Shown here piece after piece: positions 30,286 through 43,722 of a DNA stretch of 64,000 nucleotides. The notes below the pieces were generated by a model, which was not told the DNA's origin, searched no databases, and saw only the letters and a program-made list of their open reading frames with translations. Source of the DNA: Magicicada septendecula (Eukaryota > Arthropoda > Insecta > Hemiptera > Cicadidae). How positions within the stretch are numbered: position 1 is the stretch's first letter; the number at the start of each line of letters is the position of its first letter. The stretch is from assembly GCA_034769895.1 (NCBI GenBank), contig CM068374.1, forward strand, positions 353,572,302-353,636,301. Direction: 5' to 3'. A program made the translations under genes and the position numbers.

Positions 30286-32283
30286 TTATCCGAGCTGTTC
30301 GGGGTCGTTACTTGCTTGGTTATGCAGTATTGAAAAGCCAGGCCTGTCACAGACTGTTACCCAATTCTCATTGTCATTATTATTCGTGATGTCTGTTTGT
30401 GATCTGGTATCGGGTCTCCTAGGGTTGGGTTGGTTACGGGCTTGTATGAAGTTTACTTGGGGTCGGTAATCGTTATTTCGGCTGTCGCCTTCGATACTTC
30501 TGCTCCTTCGTTGCCCCCCCCTTAAATTTCTCCTGTCTCCGTCCTGGTACTCCTCATTATCGTGCCCGTTGAAGCTACGGCGCCTTGGGTAGTACCACCT
30601 TCTTCCCTGCTCATTGTTGGCCTGGACATAATTGGCCCTCCTATATTGTTGTGGTTGATTGTTTCCACCTTGGTTCTGGGGTCGGTTGGGGTTGTTGTTA
30701 TTATTTTGCGGCCGTCTCGTATTATTGTTATTATTGCCAGTGTAATTATTATTATTATTACCCTGATTATTTGGCCGATAATTGTTTTCATTATTTTGAT
30801 TTACATTGTTATTATTATAATTATTATAGTTACTTCGATAATTCCGGAAGTTAGGATTGTTATTATTTTGGTTGTTATTTCTGTCTTGGAAGTTGTCATT
30901 CCTTTTACGGCTCCTTTTATAGTAGCCCTCGTGTTCGTTATCCTCGAGCAGCGCTGCCATGGCTTGGACAGTTTTTATCTGCCCCCATTGTCGTGATCTT
31001 GCTACTCCCTCCTCATAATGATAAGCGAGCTTGGTGACCAGGCACTCCTCTGGTATCCTTGGTTCGAGGTTTCTGGCCAAACATACCTTACCAAGGAAGT
31101 AGGAAGTTGGAGTTGTTCCTCGACTGGCGTCATATTTGCCGTGACATATATCATCACGTACGATGTTTTGAGTAGACTCCGACCAGTATTTGGCCCTGAA
31201 CAGTGTCTTGAACTCCTCGTAACTTTGGATCTCGTGGCGGGTTGCAGTCCACCAGTTATCGTGTATTTCTTTGAAGTGCTCGTCGATTAAACTGTGTATT
31301 ACCGTCCATCTGCTTTCCCGGATTCTGGTCAGGTTCTCCTCCACTCGTTCCAGAAATTCAATCAGGTTCTTTTTATAATTTTTGAAATTGATGATATCGC
31401 GGTTGTCGGTGGGTTGTAGATAGTGACCCTGTGCTGGTCGGTTACGAATGGTTTCGAGTTCTTCGCGTATTTGTAGGATCTCCCGTTGATGTAATTCCTC
31501 GATTTTTTCTTTATTGGTGACAGTCAGGGTTCTTATGGTGTTCACTGATGCGTCTATCTCTTCACATCTTTCTCCTATGTCCGTTCTTACTCGTTTTATT
31601 TCGTCCTGGCTCATCTTCTTCAGGGACTCGATTCGGGCTTCATTAATTTCTTTTATACTGTTGATCTGCCCATCAACCTCTTCTCTAGTATGTTGTAAAT
31701 CTTGGCTGTATTGTTCGCACCTCTCATATACTTCCATGATCTCCCTTCTTACTACTGTTATTTCTCCTTCTATTTTTGAGTTCATTTTTGCATTATTCTC
31801 CTCCATCTTCTTGCTGATATCGTCTAATTTTGTATTTAAATCTTCCTTCAATGTCTTATTGTTGTCGTCTATTTTATTATTTCGTGTTTCCATGGATTTA
31901 TTCGTATTGTCTATTTTCTTGTTCAATGCTTCCATATTCTTCTGATTATCTTCCTTCAACACTTGGCTGTTGTCGTCCAATTTTTTATTTAAATCGTCCT
32001 TCAATGATTCAATATTTTTATTTAATGTTTCTTCCATCATCGCTCTCATCATCTCCAACAAGTTCGCGTTCCCTGTTTGTGTGATTCTCTCAGTTTGTCT
32101 GGGTTGCACGGGTTCTGCAGGAAGTGTTCCTTCTTGTTGGTTTTCCAATGTATTGTTGGTCGCAACTTCCATCTCGGATGTTGGTTGTGTCTCCTGTACC
32201 TCTATATTTGCTTCGATGTTCGCCTGTGCACCTTCTCCTTTACTGGCCTTGTACCTAGTATCGTGTCTATATATGTGAGGCAT
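30286..32283 (-). CDS. gag: Gag of element D, intact copy (unit 2)
   Basis: 665 residues. It would form particles and package element RNA. Order: Gln/Thr/Pro-rich N-terminus (1-75); long coiled coil with D-D-N and E-D-N-Q repeats (75-285); capsid-like domain (300-450) with A-K-Y-W-S-E-S-T-Q, Y-F-L-G-K-V-C-L-A and L-E-P-R-I-P-E-E-C, as in Gags A-C; Asn-rich tail with runs of 4-5 N (about 465-550); Arg-rich/RS segment (about 555-620); short end. No CCHC knuckle and no zinc finger. The start M-P-H-I-Y-R-H-D lies 89 nt from the LTR. No slippery heptamer at the stop and no pol follows, consistent with a non-autonomous element using another element's enzymes. B is the nearest relative in view. Confidence 0.9.
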   Translation of the reverse strand: MPHIYRHDTRYKASKGEGAQANIEANIEVQETQPTSEMEVATNNTLENQQEGTLPAEPVQPRQTERITQTGNANLLEMMRAMMEETLNKNIESLKDDLNKKLDDNSQVLKEDNQKNMEALNKKIDNTNKSMETRNNKIDDNNKTLKEDLNTKLDDISKKMEENNAKMNSKIEGEITVVRREIMEVYERCEQYSQDLQHTREEVDGQINSIKEINEARIESLKKMSQDEIKRVRTDIGERCEEIDASVNTIRTLTVTNKEKIEELHQREILQIREELETIRNRPAQGHYLQPTDNRDIINFKNYKKNLIEFLERVEENLTRIRESRWTVIHSLIDEHFKEIHDNWWTATRHEIQSYEEFKTLFRAKYWSESTQNIVRDDICHGKYDASRGTTPTSYFLGKVCLARNLEPRIPEECLVTKLAYHYEEGVARSRQWGQIKTVQAMAALLEDNEHEGYYKRSRKRNDNFQDRNNNQNNNNPNFRNYRSNYNNYNNNNVNQNNENNYRPNNQGNNNNNYTGNNNNNTRRPQNNNNNPNRPQNQGGNNQPQQYRRANYVQANNEQGRRWYYPRRRSFNGHDNEEYQDGDRRNLRGGQRRSRSIEGDSRNNDYRPQVNFIQARNQPNPRRPDTRSQTDITNNNDNENWVTVCDRPGFSILHNQASNDPEQLG

Positions 32284-32372
32284 GATCTTTCTATTGTATT
32301 TGCCGGGCTAATTTAATATTAAAAATTTATTAATTTAATATTTTTAAAGCCGCACTCTGTTGGTCGCCACTT

Positions 32373-35300
32373 TTTTACGTAACGAAATCCCCCTCTCTAT
32401 AAAATTTGATATAATTTATAGATTTAATTATCGATTGTTGTTTAATGGATTCTCGTGTATTACATGCAGTAATTATCTTTTATGATAATTGATAAATATG
32501 ATTTATTTAATTATAGTGTGATAATTTATTATGGATAAATTAATGATTGCTGGTCAGTAAATGAATGTAACGGTAGCGTCGAACTTGAAGTCAAACTCCT
32601 CTTCTGTGGAAAAATGTCGTCAGTGTAAGTAAAGTCAAGTGTTGTGTGGACAAATAAATTAATATAAAGAACACTTTTCACGTACCTGGTTGTCGTACTC
32701 GATGTTCAGACATTCACCGCCACTGAATAAACTGTCAAGGTTATTTTGACCAGTTTAAATTTTATAAGTAAGGTTATATAGCACCTTGAAGGTTATGTGG
32801 GCGCCATATGGGTTTTCTTCGAGAAAAGTTCCCATAAAAAACAAATTTCTAAATTTAAAATTGAATTCACTTTCTCTGTTCACTTTTTCTGTTGTTTAAC
32901 TGCTTATGGCATTTAAAGTAATTCAATGGTGTACTGAAAAAAATTTATGTTTCAAATGTACGTCAGTGTATGCTATACTGAGAATTGCTTATCTAAATTG
33001 AAATAATTGGAAACAAAGGTTATGCTGTATAACATTATGGGTTTATTATACCGTCTAAAATCAAATTGAATAAAAATACATTTACAATAATACAATTCGG
33101 ATTTCAAAGTATCTGTCCACAGACTAGTCTAGCTCAGTTAAGAACAATATAAAAACTCTTATGTTTATTAACAAAATTTTAATCTTATTTAACTAGGTAC
33201 CTCAAGGTGAGTTCTTGAAAATACAAAATAGAACGAAATTTATTACTTTTAATATATATTACTATGATAGTAATTCATTTTTGGCCTCTTTAAAAACTTG
33301 CAATTATATATTAGGTTAACGAAAATTTTGTCATCTAAGAGTCTAATTAATACTGGAATAACTAATTCTAACACATATATTCTTACATCGGATTATTAAA
33401 TCCTCTAAATAAATGAAAACAGTGTTCGCTATTAATAGTGTGATTGTCTTTGGGTCAGTACAGTGTGTTAATAGTTACGATCAGTGAAAGGCAGGTAAAC
33501 AATAAAATTGGTCACTGTACTACCTTGCTTTTTAATCTTATAGATTAAAAATTAAACACCTTAACGATCGGATTATATTGATCGCTAATACACTGCACTT
33601 TATTCGCACTTGGAACGAGAAATAACCCTCTTCTTACTGATAACGGGTTGTTAACTTTACAGGTTAAGTTCAATTTGCTCGTTCCGAACACACGCACTGG
33701 TTAAAAAGATTCACTATTAACTTTCAGTGCACTTTTGTATGATGAATCGCCGTTCTAATAACTATTTTGATAAAATTTGAAGTATTTACTACTATTGTGT
33801 TGTAGTAGATTAATAAAATATAAAACAATGTCGAGCCGCAACTTGTTGGCTCGAGATGAAGGAAGCGAATGTCAATTTCTCAACGTCTCTCTGATTATAT
33901 ACCCCTCTGCTTGATCGCCCTTAGGTACAATTGTCGCTAAGTAAACTCTTTTGTGATTGGTACAAAATTCCGTTACAGTGACGTAATGTTTTTGTTAGCC
34001 GCCACCCAAATTGTCGTTATTGTTGGTTTTCACTGGCAATTTCTTAAATCTGGTTAAAAAATGATGCTAACACTCACTATTAACTTATTACAATTCCAAT
34101 CTCTAAGTTATTATCATCAAATTAAAGCTTAGTCTCTGCTCTTTATTTTGATGTGGCTTAATGCCGGTTTGAACCTAGCTTTCACTGACAATACATAAAA
34201 ACAGTGTTTTGAAACATGGTTTCTTATAGTCGTCTGCTAATAATGCAAAATGCGACTATTTTCCTATCTTTTACATTTGATTATTTATCGCTGTGTTCTC
34301 TTTTGGAACGTTATTATATGAATAAAAATACATACATTATTACAATTAAAAGCTGTTTACAGCTGAACAATATTAAATCTTATTATAACTATGATAATAC
34401 ATTACTCTGACAATTCCTTACTCTCTAAATACATTTTTACTTGGCCTACTCATTTTAAAGGCATACAATATTAATTGAGTGGTGGTATTTCACACCTCAT
34501 TCATTATATTTACTACCGTATTTTCTCGCATAATTAACGCACTTTTTTGACGAAAAATACCGGCGAAAATTTCGGGTGCGTAAATTATTCGAGGATTTCA
34601 GATATACCCAAATTCATTTGAAATTTATTGACATTTAAAAGATACATTAAATATACTGTACTGTATTATACACAAAATCAGTTCAACTCATTGAACTTAT
34701 CGTCATTTGGCGTAAAATTACGGTTGAGTTTTCTTCTGAACAATCAAATAGAGTACATTAGGCAAGTTGGAGTTAATGATGTTAATAATAAGATAGAGAA
34801 AACTAATAAATAATCAATTTTTTTTATACCGAGGAGGAGTATATATAACGATTCATAATATGTCGTCATATTTGAGCATTTTATGAAAGGGTCAGGCTGT
34901 GGCCGTAAGCAAGACAGAGAGCGTATAATATGCAACTATCTCACTCTAACTTCGTCACAGTGAAGCACGCGGACGGATCAGACGTGAATTTTACTCAATT
35001 CATTTTTGCAGTTCAACCTGCGATAACTTCAAAACCAATAAATATACAGCAATTCTGAAAACTGCATTGTGTTCAGTAATTAAAGCTCTATAAGTAGCCA
35101 AAATCTCAATTAATATAATTAACAATTACAGAAGATACACAGAAGAACGTGTTTTTTTAGACGTTTCTATTGGTTTAGCATTTGTATTTGTACACTGTAC
35201 TCTTTAAAAAGACACGCAAACACAGACTGCGGGTAGCAAGTGTACCCGAAACACTCGTAAAATGAGTTTCTACCAGACTGGAATAAATCGTCACTAATCA

Positions 35301-36189
35301 CGTCTTCGCTGATTCACTCACCGGACTGAATACCGCAGTGAGTAATAACACGAAGTTGCACGAGGGTTTGAAATGCTAGGTTGTGCAATAGGAAAGCTAC
35401 TACTTGACATCTTTATTTCGAAACGCATCCGGAACTGCGTGATGAAATCATCGAGAAAGTGGGTGCGTCAAATACGCGAATATTTCTTTTTTCCCACTTT
35501 GAACCCCCCAGAAATGGGATGCGTAAATTATGCGGGGGCGTTAATTATGCGAGAAAATACGGTATTCTGTAAATTTAATGTTCATTAGGGGTCCTGTTTC
35601 CCTATTAACTTACTGACATAACTTGTTTATGCATGGTCTAGATACAGTTATAGTCCAGGTTTATTCCCTGTTAATTATTACTTCTAATTACATCTCGTTT
35701 AATTAGAAAGTTGCTTATACACATAAGACTTCCTTTTATAATTATCTTTACCCTATGTTGTTACATCTTTGTTGGTAAAGCTAGTTTTTTTATAGCTTTG
35801 TGGCTACAGCTAGTATAGTAATATTCTTTGTTATTTGTATCATAATTCTCCTATTTTCAGCCAACATGCTGTTATTGTTATTACTTTATTAAAGTCATTT
35901 GTTATTTAGTTTCTATTTACATGACTACACATTAATGTCATGAACTGGCTCGCTTGACAGCTTATTGTGAACTTTGCATGTCCATTAGTCATAGTCAGTC
36001 ATAGTGTTTAAGTTGTAGTGTCATGCAGTGTATTCATCACTGCTTCTTGGGATCCCTCCTCTTCTTTCTTCTATGCTGGTCCCTTCTCTTCTTTGTTACA
36101 TTCATTACAATGATTCACTTTATAACTTTAGTGTCATATTTTACCCTTCTGGTGTGTGTTTTGGTTATGTAACATTTTGTGGTGTTACA
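32373..36189 (-). repeat. LTR3 of D array, with inserted transposon
   Basis: 3817 bp, near-identical to LTR4 and slightly further from LTR2. Contains the transposon at 34516-35562. Begins TTTTACGTAACG after the PBS of unit 2 and ends GTGTTACA before the PPT of unit 3. Confidence 0.9.
34516..35562. mobile_element. Same TA-target transposon in LTR3
   Basis: 1047 bp, same position and ends as in LTR2, TA on both sides. Shares variants with the LTR4 copy (GAGGATTT, one fewer T after CCCAAAT), so it was copied with the unit and is not an independent insertion. Confidence 0.9.
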
Positions 36190-37818
36190 TATACTCCCCT
36201 CTCAAAATTGATAATTTGAGAAAAGTTTTATAGTTTGTAGAAATTATCACTTTATTTTGTTTAATCATAATATTACTGCTTCTATCTGCATTAAGTTCAA
36301 TAGTCTGTTGGTGTGTTGCTCTAGACTGGGTTTGCTGCTAGTATTATTTTCAGCTTACTAGTATTGTTCAAGTTTCTTATACTCTTAGTCATTTAGTTAT
36401 ATCATATCTTAATTCCTAAATTAACAATTTCCCTGTTTTTCAATAATACATTTTTTCTTTAAATTATACACATCTTGATTCTTGTGATAAACTCCTTTGT
36501 TCTTTCATTTACCTCACAGTTGTTGATGTAATCCTTGACATATTAAAATTCCGTAACATTTATAGCGGGTTTGGAATCAGAGGGGCTCTATTTGGCATCC
36601 ATTCTCCGCCGTTCCTCAACTATACACCCACAGAATCAGAGGAATCTTCATCTCTGTCTGGGACAATAAAAAGTTGCACATAACAACAGTTGCACTATCA
36701 CAACACATAAAACATAATATATAATTTATTTTTCAATATAAGACATCATATTCAATAGAATACTCAAAGGATTAGAGGTTTCATTATTATCACTGTTCAT
36801 GGTGTATCATTTTATCTAACATACTTCTCTTCACAGGTCATCATTTTATAACTTGACATATTTGTTACATTATTTATCAGCCTTGCTGCTATTCATCAAT
36901 ACTAGGTTTGTTAGTTGTTTTGGTTATTTCACTGTTTTTTAATTTACACACTTACATTTTTTCACTATATAATTATGCAGTTGGTCTCTAAATTCTTCTT
37001 TAGTTTCACCATAGTTCACTTTTAACACTGTTCATACACTGGGTTTTTTAACACTTTGTTCGTTATCTTCTTGGATTATCAGGGGGTTTACAATATTCAT
37101 TTGATAAACATTTTTCTTTTCTTTCCTTTCCTTTATAATAATAGCCTTCTCCTGTATTACTGTCTTTGTTGTTTTGCTCCTCTACTCCTTCAAGTGTTGG
37201 ATTTTTTACACTTATTCTGGATTGTAATTTCATTTGTTGAAATTAATGTTGGAGTATTAGAGTATTATAGTATATTAGGTTTATTCAACAGTGGTTTACT
37301 TCACAGTTGTGGATTTATTATTTAATTATCTCTTCCATTCCTTATAATAGCCTTCTTTTGTATTACTCTCTTTGTTGGTTTGCTCCTCTACTCCTTCAAA
37401 TGGTAGTTGGTTAAATCATTTATTCTGGATGATAGGGGTTTTCTTGCTTTCACCTTTCTATTGGTCTCATTATGGGTCAATTACATTTTCTTGGATTCAT
37501 TTTATTTATTTCTGCGTATAGTATTATATATCTTTGTACTGTAAACATTATGACACTGTACATTTCATGATAGTTTTCATTATACATAATATTATTTCAA
37601 GGATGCTTGGTTAAATGTACCCTTGATTAGGTTCACATAGTTCTGAATGTTTTTTGTGATTGTGCCTTTATTATTTTCATGGCCTTACCATCTCACTAGG
37701 TATTTGGAACATTCTGGTTCAGTCCCATACCTTTCGATGTCGTCGTTTGAATAGTCTCTTTCGTTCTCATTACTAGGATCATTATTAGGTTCTTGACTGT
37801 TCTCTGCCCTGATATGGT
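36190..37818 (-). other. 3' untranslated internal region, D unit 3
   Basis: Same content as unit 2: PPT, hairpin island (about 36578-36658), duplicated purine-rich motif (about 37145-37430). No further gene. Confidence 0.8.
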
Positions 37819-39816
37819 TTATCCGAGCTGTTCGGGGTCGTTACTTGCTTGGTTATGCAGTATTGAAAAGCCAGGCCTGTCACAGACTGTTACCCAATTC
37901 TCATTGTCATTATTATTCGTGATGTCTGTTTGTGATCTGGTATCGGGTCTCCTAGGGTTGGGTTGGTTACGGGCTTGTATGAAGTTTACTTGGGGTCGGT
38001 AATCGTTATTTCGGCTGTCGCCTTCGATACTTCTGCTCCTTCGTTGCCCCCCCCTTAAATTTCTCCTGTCTCCGTCCTGGTACTCCTCATTATCGTGCCC
38101 GTTGAAGCTACGGCGCCTTGGGTAGTACCACCTTCTTCCCTGCTCATTGTTGGCCTGGACATAATTGGCCCTCCTATATTGTTGTGGTTGATTGTTTCCA
38201 CCTTGGTTCTGGGGTCGGTTGGGGTTGTTGTTATTATTTTGCGGCCGTCTCGTATTATTGTTATTATTGCCAGTGTAATTATTATTATTATTACCCTGAT
38301 TATTTGGCCGATAATTGTTTTCATTATTTTGATTTACATTGTTATTATTATAATTATTATAGTTACTTCGATAATTCCGGAAGTTAGGATTGTTATTATT
38401 TTGGTTGTTATTTCTGTCTTGGAAGTTGTCATTCCTTTTACGGCTCCTTTTATAGTAGCCCTCGTGTTCGTTATCCTCGAGCAGCGCTGCCATGGCTTGG
38501 ACAGTTTTTATCTGCCCCCATTGTCGTGATCTTGCTACTCCCTCCTCATAATGATAAGCGAGCTTGGTGACCAGGCACTCCTCTGGTATCCTTGGTTCGA
38601 GGTTTCTGGCCAAACATACCTTACCAAGGAAGTAGGAAGTTGGAGTTGTTCCTCGACTGGCGTCATATTTGCCGTGACATATATCATCACGTACGATGTT
38701 TTGAGTAGACTCCGACCAGTATTTGGCCCTGAACAGTGTCTTGAACTCCTCGTAACTTTGGATCTCGTGGCGGGTTGCAGTCCACCAGTTATCGTGTATT
38801 TCTTTGAAGTGCTCGTCGATTAAACTGTGTATTACCGTCCATCTGCTTTCCCGGATTCTGGTCAGGTTCTCCTCCACTCGTTCCAGAAATTCAATCAGGT
38901 TCTTTTTATAATTTTTGAAATTGATGATATCGCGGTTGTCGGTGGGTTGTAGATAGTGACCCTGTGCTGGTCGGTTACGAATGGTTTCGAGTTCTTCGCG
39001 TATTTGTAGGATCTCCCGTTGATGTAATTCCTCGATTTTTTCTTTATTGGTGACAGTCAGGGTTCTTATGGTGTTCACTGATGCGTCTATCTCTTCACAT
39101 CTTTCTCCTACGTCCGTTCTTACTCGTTTTATTTCGTCCTGGCTCATCTTCTTCAGGGACTCGATTCGGGCTTCATTAATTTCTTTTATACTGTTGATCT
39201 GCCCATCAACCTCTTCTCTAGTATGTTGTAAATCTTGGCTGTATTGTTCGCACCTCTCATATACTTCCATGATCTCCCTTCTTACTACTGTTATTTCTCC
39301 TTCTATTTTTGAGTTCATTTTTGCATTATTCTCCTCCATCTTCTTGCTGATATCGTCTAATTTTGTATTTAAATCTTCCTTCAATGTCTTATTGTTGTCG
39401 TCTATTTTATTATTTCGTGTTTCCATGGATTTATTCGTATTGTCTATTTTCTTGTTCAATGCTTCCATATTCTTCTGATTATCTTCCTTCAACACTTGGC
39501 TGTTGTCGTCCAATTTTTTATTTAAATCGTCCTTCAATGATTCAATATTTTTATTTAAAGTTTCTTCCATCATCGCTCTCATCATCTCCAACAAGTTCGC
39601 GTTCCCTGTTTGTGTGATTCTCTCAGTTTGTCTGGGTTGCACGGGTTCTGCAGGAGGTGTTCCTTCTTGTTGGTTTTCCAATGTATTGTTGGTCGCAACT
39701 TCCATCTCGGATGTTGGTTGTGTCTCCTGTACCTCTATATTTGCTTCGATGTTCGCCTGTGCACCTTCTCCTTTACTGGCCTTGTACCTAGTATCGTGTC
39801 TATATATGTGAGGCAT
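37819..39816 (-). CDS. gag: Gag of element D, intact copy (unit 3)
   Basis: 665 residues, differing from the unit 2 copy at two positions that I can see: P for L near residue 54 and V for I in the R-T-D-[VI]-G-E-R-C segment of the coiled coil. Domain order, lack of zinc knuckle and missing pol are as described for unit 2. Two intact copies beside each other show that the array is young or homogenised. Confidence 0.9.
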   Translation of the reverse strand: MPHIYRHDTRYKASKGEGAQANIEANIEVQETQPTSEMEVATNNTLENQQEGTPPAEPVQPRQTERITQTGNANLLEMMRAMMEETLNKNIESLKDDLNKKLDDNSQVLKEDNQKNMEALNKKIDNTNKSMETRNNKIDDNNKTLKEDLNTKLDDISKKMEENNAKMNSKIEGEITVVRREIMEVYERCEQYSQDLQHTREEVDGQINSIKEINEARIESLKKMSQDEIKRVRTDVGERCEEIDASVNTIRTLTVTNKEKIEELHQREILQIREELETIRNRPAQGHYLQPTDNRDIINFKNYKKNLIEFLERVEENLTRIRESRWTVIHSLIDEHFKEIHDNWWTATRHEIQSYEEFKTLFRAKYWSESTQNIVRDDICHGKYDASRGTTPTSYFLGKVCLARNLEPRIPEECLVTKLAYHYEEGVARSRQWGQIKTVQAMAALLEDNEHEGYYKRSRKRNDNFQDRNNNQNNNNPNFRNYRSNYNNYNNNNVNQNNENNYRPNNQGNNNNNYTGNNNNNTRRPQNNNNNPNRPQNQGGNNQPQQYRRANYVQANNEQGRRWYYPRRRSFNGHDNEEYQDGDRRNLRGGQRRSRSIEGDSRNNDYRPQVNFIQARNQPNPRRPDTRSQTDITNNNDNENWVTVCDRPGFSILHNQASNDPEQLG

Positions 39817-39905
39817 GATCTTTCTATTGTATTTGCCGGGCTAATTTAATATTAAAAATTTATTAATTTAATATTTTTAAAGCCGCACTCTGTTGGTCGC
39901 CACTT

Positions 39906-42900
39906 TTTTACGTAACGAAATCCCCCTCTCTATAAAATTTGATATAATTTATAGATTTAATTATCGATTGTTGTTTAATGGATTCTCGTGTATTACATGC
40001 AGTAATTATCTTTTATGATAATTGATAAATATGATTTATTTAATTATAGTGTGATAATTTATTATGGATAAATTAATGATTGCTGGTCAGTAAATGAATG
40101 TAACGGTAGCGTCGAACTTGAAGTCAAACTCCTCTTCTGTGGAAAAATGTCGTCAGTGTAAGTAAAGTCAAGTGTTGTGTGGACAAATAAATTAATATAA
40201 AGAACACTTTTCACGTACCTGGTTGTCGTACTCGATGTTCAGACATTCACCGCCACTGAATAAACTGTCAAGGTTATTTTGACCAGTTTAAATTTTATAA
40301 GTAAGGTTATATAGCACCTTGAAGGTTATGTGGGCGCCATATGGGTTTTCTTCGAGAAAAGTTCCCATAAAAAACAAATTTCTAAATTTAAAATTGAATT
40401 CACTTTCTCTGTTCACTTTTTCTGTTGTTTAACTGCTTATGGCATTTAAAGTAATTCAATGGTGTACTGAAAAAAATTTATGTTTCAAATGTACGTCAGT
40501 GTATGCTATACTGAGAATTGCTTATCTAAATTGAAATAATTGGAAACAAAGGTTATGCTGTATAACATTATGGGTTTATTATACCGTCTAAAATCAAATT
40601 GAATAAAAATACATTTACAATAATACAATTCGGATTTCAAAGTATCTGTCCACAGACTAGTCTAGCTCAGTTAAGAACAATATAAAAACTCTTATGTTTA
40701 TTAACAAAATTTTAATCTTATTTAACTAGGTACCTCAAGGTGAGTTCTTGAAAATACAAAATAGAACGAAATTTATTACTTTTAATATATATTACTATGA
40801 TAGTAATTCATTTTTGGCCTCTTTAAAAACTTGCAATTATATATTAGGTTAACGAAAATTTTGTCATCTAAGAGTCTAATTAATACTGGAATAACTAATT
40901 CTAACACATATATTCTTACATCGGATTATTAAATCCTCTAAATAAATGAAAACAGTGTTCGCTATTAATAGTGTGATTGTCTTTGGGTCAGTACAGTGTG
41001 TTAATAGTTACGATCAGTGAAAGGCAGGTAAACAATAAAATTGGTCACTGTACTACCTTGCTTTTTAATCTTATAGATTAAAAATTAAACACCTTAACGA
41101 TCGGATTATATTGATCGCTAATACACTGCACTTTATTCGCACTTGGAACGAGAAATAACCCTCTTCTTACTGATAACGGGTTGTTAACTTTACAGGTTAA
41201 GTTCAATTTGCTCGTTCCGAACACACGCACTGGTTAAAAAGATTCACTATTAACTTTCAGTGCACTTTTGTATGATGAATCGCCGTTCTAATAACTATTT
41301 TGATAAAATTTGAAGTATTTACTACTATTGTGTTGTAGTAGATTAATAAAATATAAAACAATGTCGAGCCGCAACTTGTTGGCTCGAGATGAAGGAAGCG
41401 AATGTCAATTTCTCAACGTCTCTCTGATTATATACCCCTCTGCTTGATCGCCCTTAGGTACAATTGTCGCTAAGTAAACTCTTTTGTGATTGGTACAAAA
41501 TTCCGTTACAGTGACGTAATGTTTTTGTTAGCCGCCACCCAAATTGTCGTTATTGTTGGTTTTCACTGGCAATTTCTTAAATCTGGTTAAAAAATGATGC
41601 TAACACTCACTATTAACTTATTACAATTCCAATCTCTAAGTTATTATCATCAAATTAAAGCTTAGTCTCTGCTCTTTATTTTGATGTGGCTTAATGCCGG
41701 TTTGAACCTAGCTTTCACTGACAATACATAAAAACAGTGTTTTGAAACATGGTTTCTTATAGTCGTCTGCTAATAATGCAAAATGCGACTATTTTCCTAT
41801 CTTTTACATTTGATTATTTATCGCTGTGTTCTCTTTTGGAACGTTATTATATGAATAAAAATACATACATTATTACAATTAAAAGCTGTTTACAGCTGAA
41901 CAATATTAAATCTTATTATAACTATGATAATACATTACTCTGACAATTCCTTACTCTCTAAATACATTTTTACTTGGCCTACTCATTTTAAAGGCATACA
42001 ATATTAATTGAGTGGTGGTATTTCACACCTCATTCATTATATTTACTACCGTATTTTCTCGCATAATTAACGCACTTTTTTGACGAAAAATACCGGCGAA
42101 AATTTCGGGTGCGTAAATTATTCGAGGATTTCAGATATACCCAAATTCATTTGAAATTTATTGACATTTAAAAGATACATTAAATATACTGTACTGTATT
42201 ATACACAAAATCAGTTCAACTCATTGAACTTATCGTCATTTGGCGTAAAATTACGGTTGAGTTTTCTTCTGAACAATCAAATAGAGTACATTAGGCAAGT
42301 TGGAGTTAATGATGTTAATAATAAGATAGAGAAAACTAATAAATAATCAATTTTTTTTATACCGAGGAGGAGTATATATAACGATTCATAATATGTCGTC
42401 ATATTTGAGCATTTTATGAAAGGGTCAGGCTGTGGCCGTAAGCAAGACAGAGAGCGTATAATATGCAACTATCTCACTCTAACTTCGTCACAGTGAAGCA
42501 CGCGGACGGATCAGACGTGAATTTTACTCAATTCATTTTTGCAGTTCAACCTGCGATAACTTCAAAACCAATAAATATACAGCAATTCTGAAAACTGCAT
42601 TGTGTTCAGTAATTAAAGCTCTATAAGTAGCCAAAATCTCAATTAATATAATTAACAATTACAGAAGATACACAGAAGAACGTGTTTTTTTAGACGTTTC
42701 TATTGGTTTAGCATTTGTATTTGTACACTGTACTCTTTAAAAAGACACGCAAACACAGACTGCGGGTAGCAAGTGTACCCGAAACACTCGTAAAATGAGT
42801 TTCTACCAGACTGGAATAAATCGTCACTAATCACGTCTTCGCTGATTCACTCACCGGACTGAATACCGCAGTGAGTAATAACACGAAGTTGCACGAGGGT

Positions 42901-43722
42901 TTGAAATGCTAGGTTGTGCAATAGGAAAGCTACTACTTGACATCTTTATTTCGAAACGCATCCGGAACTGCGTGATGAAATCATCGAGAAAGTGGGTGCG
43001 TCAAATACGCGAATATTTCTTTTTTCCCACTTTGAACCCCCCAGAAATGGGATGCGTAAATTATGCGGGGGCGTTAATTATGCGAGAAAATACGGTATTC
43101 TGTAAATTTAATGTTCATTAGGGGTCCTGTTTCCCTATTAACTTACTGACATAACTTGTTTATGCATGGTCTAGATACAGTTATAGTCCAGGTTTATTCC
43201 CTGTTAATTATTACTTCTAATTACATCTCGTTTAATTAGAAAGTTGCTTATACACATAAGACTTCCTTTTATAATTATCTTTACCCTATGTTGTTACATC
43301 TTTGTTGGTAAAGCTAGTTTTTTTATAGCTTTGTGGCTACAGCTAGTATAGTAATATTCTTTGTTATTTGTATCATAATTCTCCTATTTTCAGCCAACAT
43401 GCTGTTATTGTTATTACTTTATTAAAGTCATTTGTTATTTAGTTTCTATTTACATGACTACACATTAATGTCATGAACTGGCTCGCTTGACAGCTTATTG
43501 TGAACTTTGCATGTCCATTAGTCATAGTCAGTCATAGTGTTTAAGTTGTAGTGTCATGCAGTGTATTCATCACTGCTTCTTGGGATCCCTCCTCTTCTTT
43601 CTTCTATGCTGGTCCCTTCTCTTCTTTGTTACATTCATTACAATGATTCACTTTATAACTTTAGTGTCATATTTTACCCTTCTGGTGTGTGTTTTGGTTA
43701 TGTAACATTTTGTGGTGTTACA
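39906..43722 (-). repeat. LTR4 of D array, with inserted transposon
   Basis: 3817 bp, near-identical to LTR3. It is the 5' LTR of unit 3 and the 3' LTR of the truncated unit 4. Contains the transposon at 42049-43095. Confidence 0.9.
42049..43095. mobile_element. Same TA-target transposon in LTR4
   Basis: 1047 bp, same insertion site and near-identical sequence as in LTR3, with TA flanks and CCGTATTTTCTCGC ends. Confidence 0.9.
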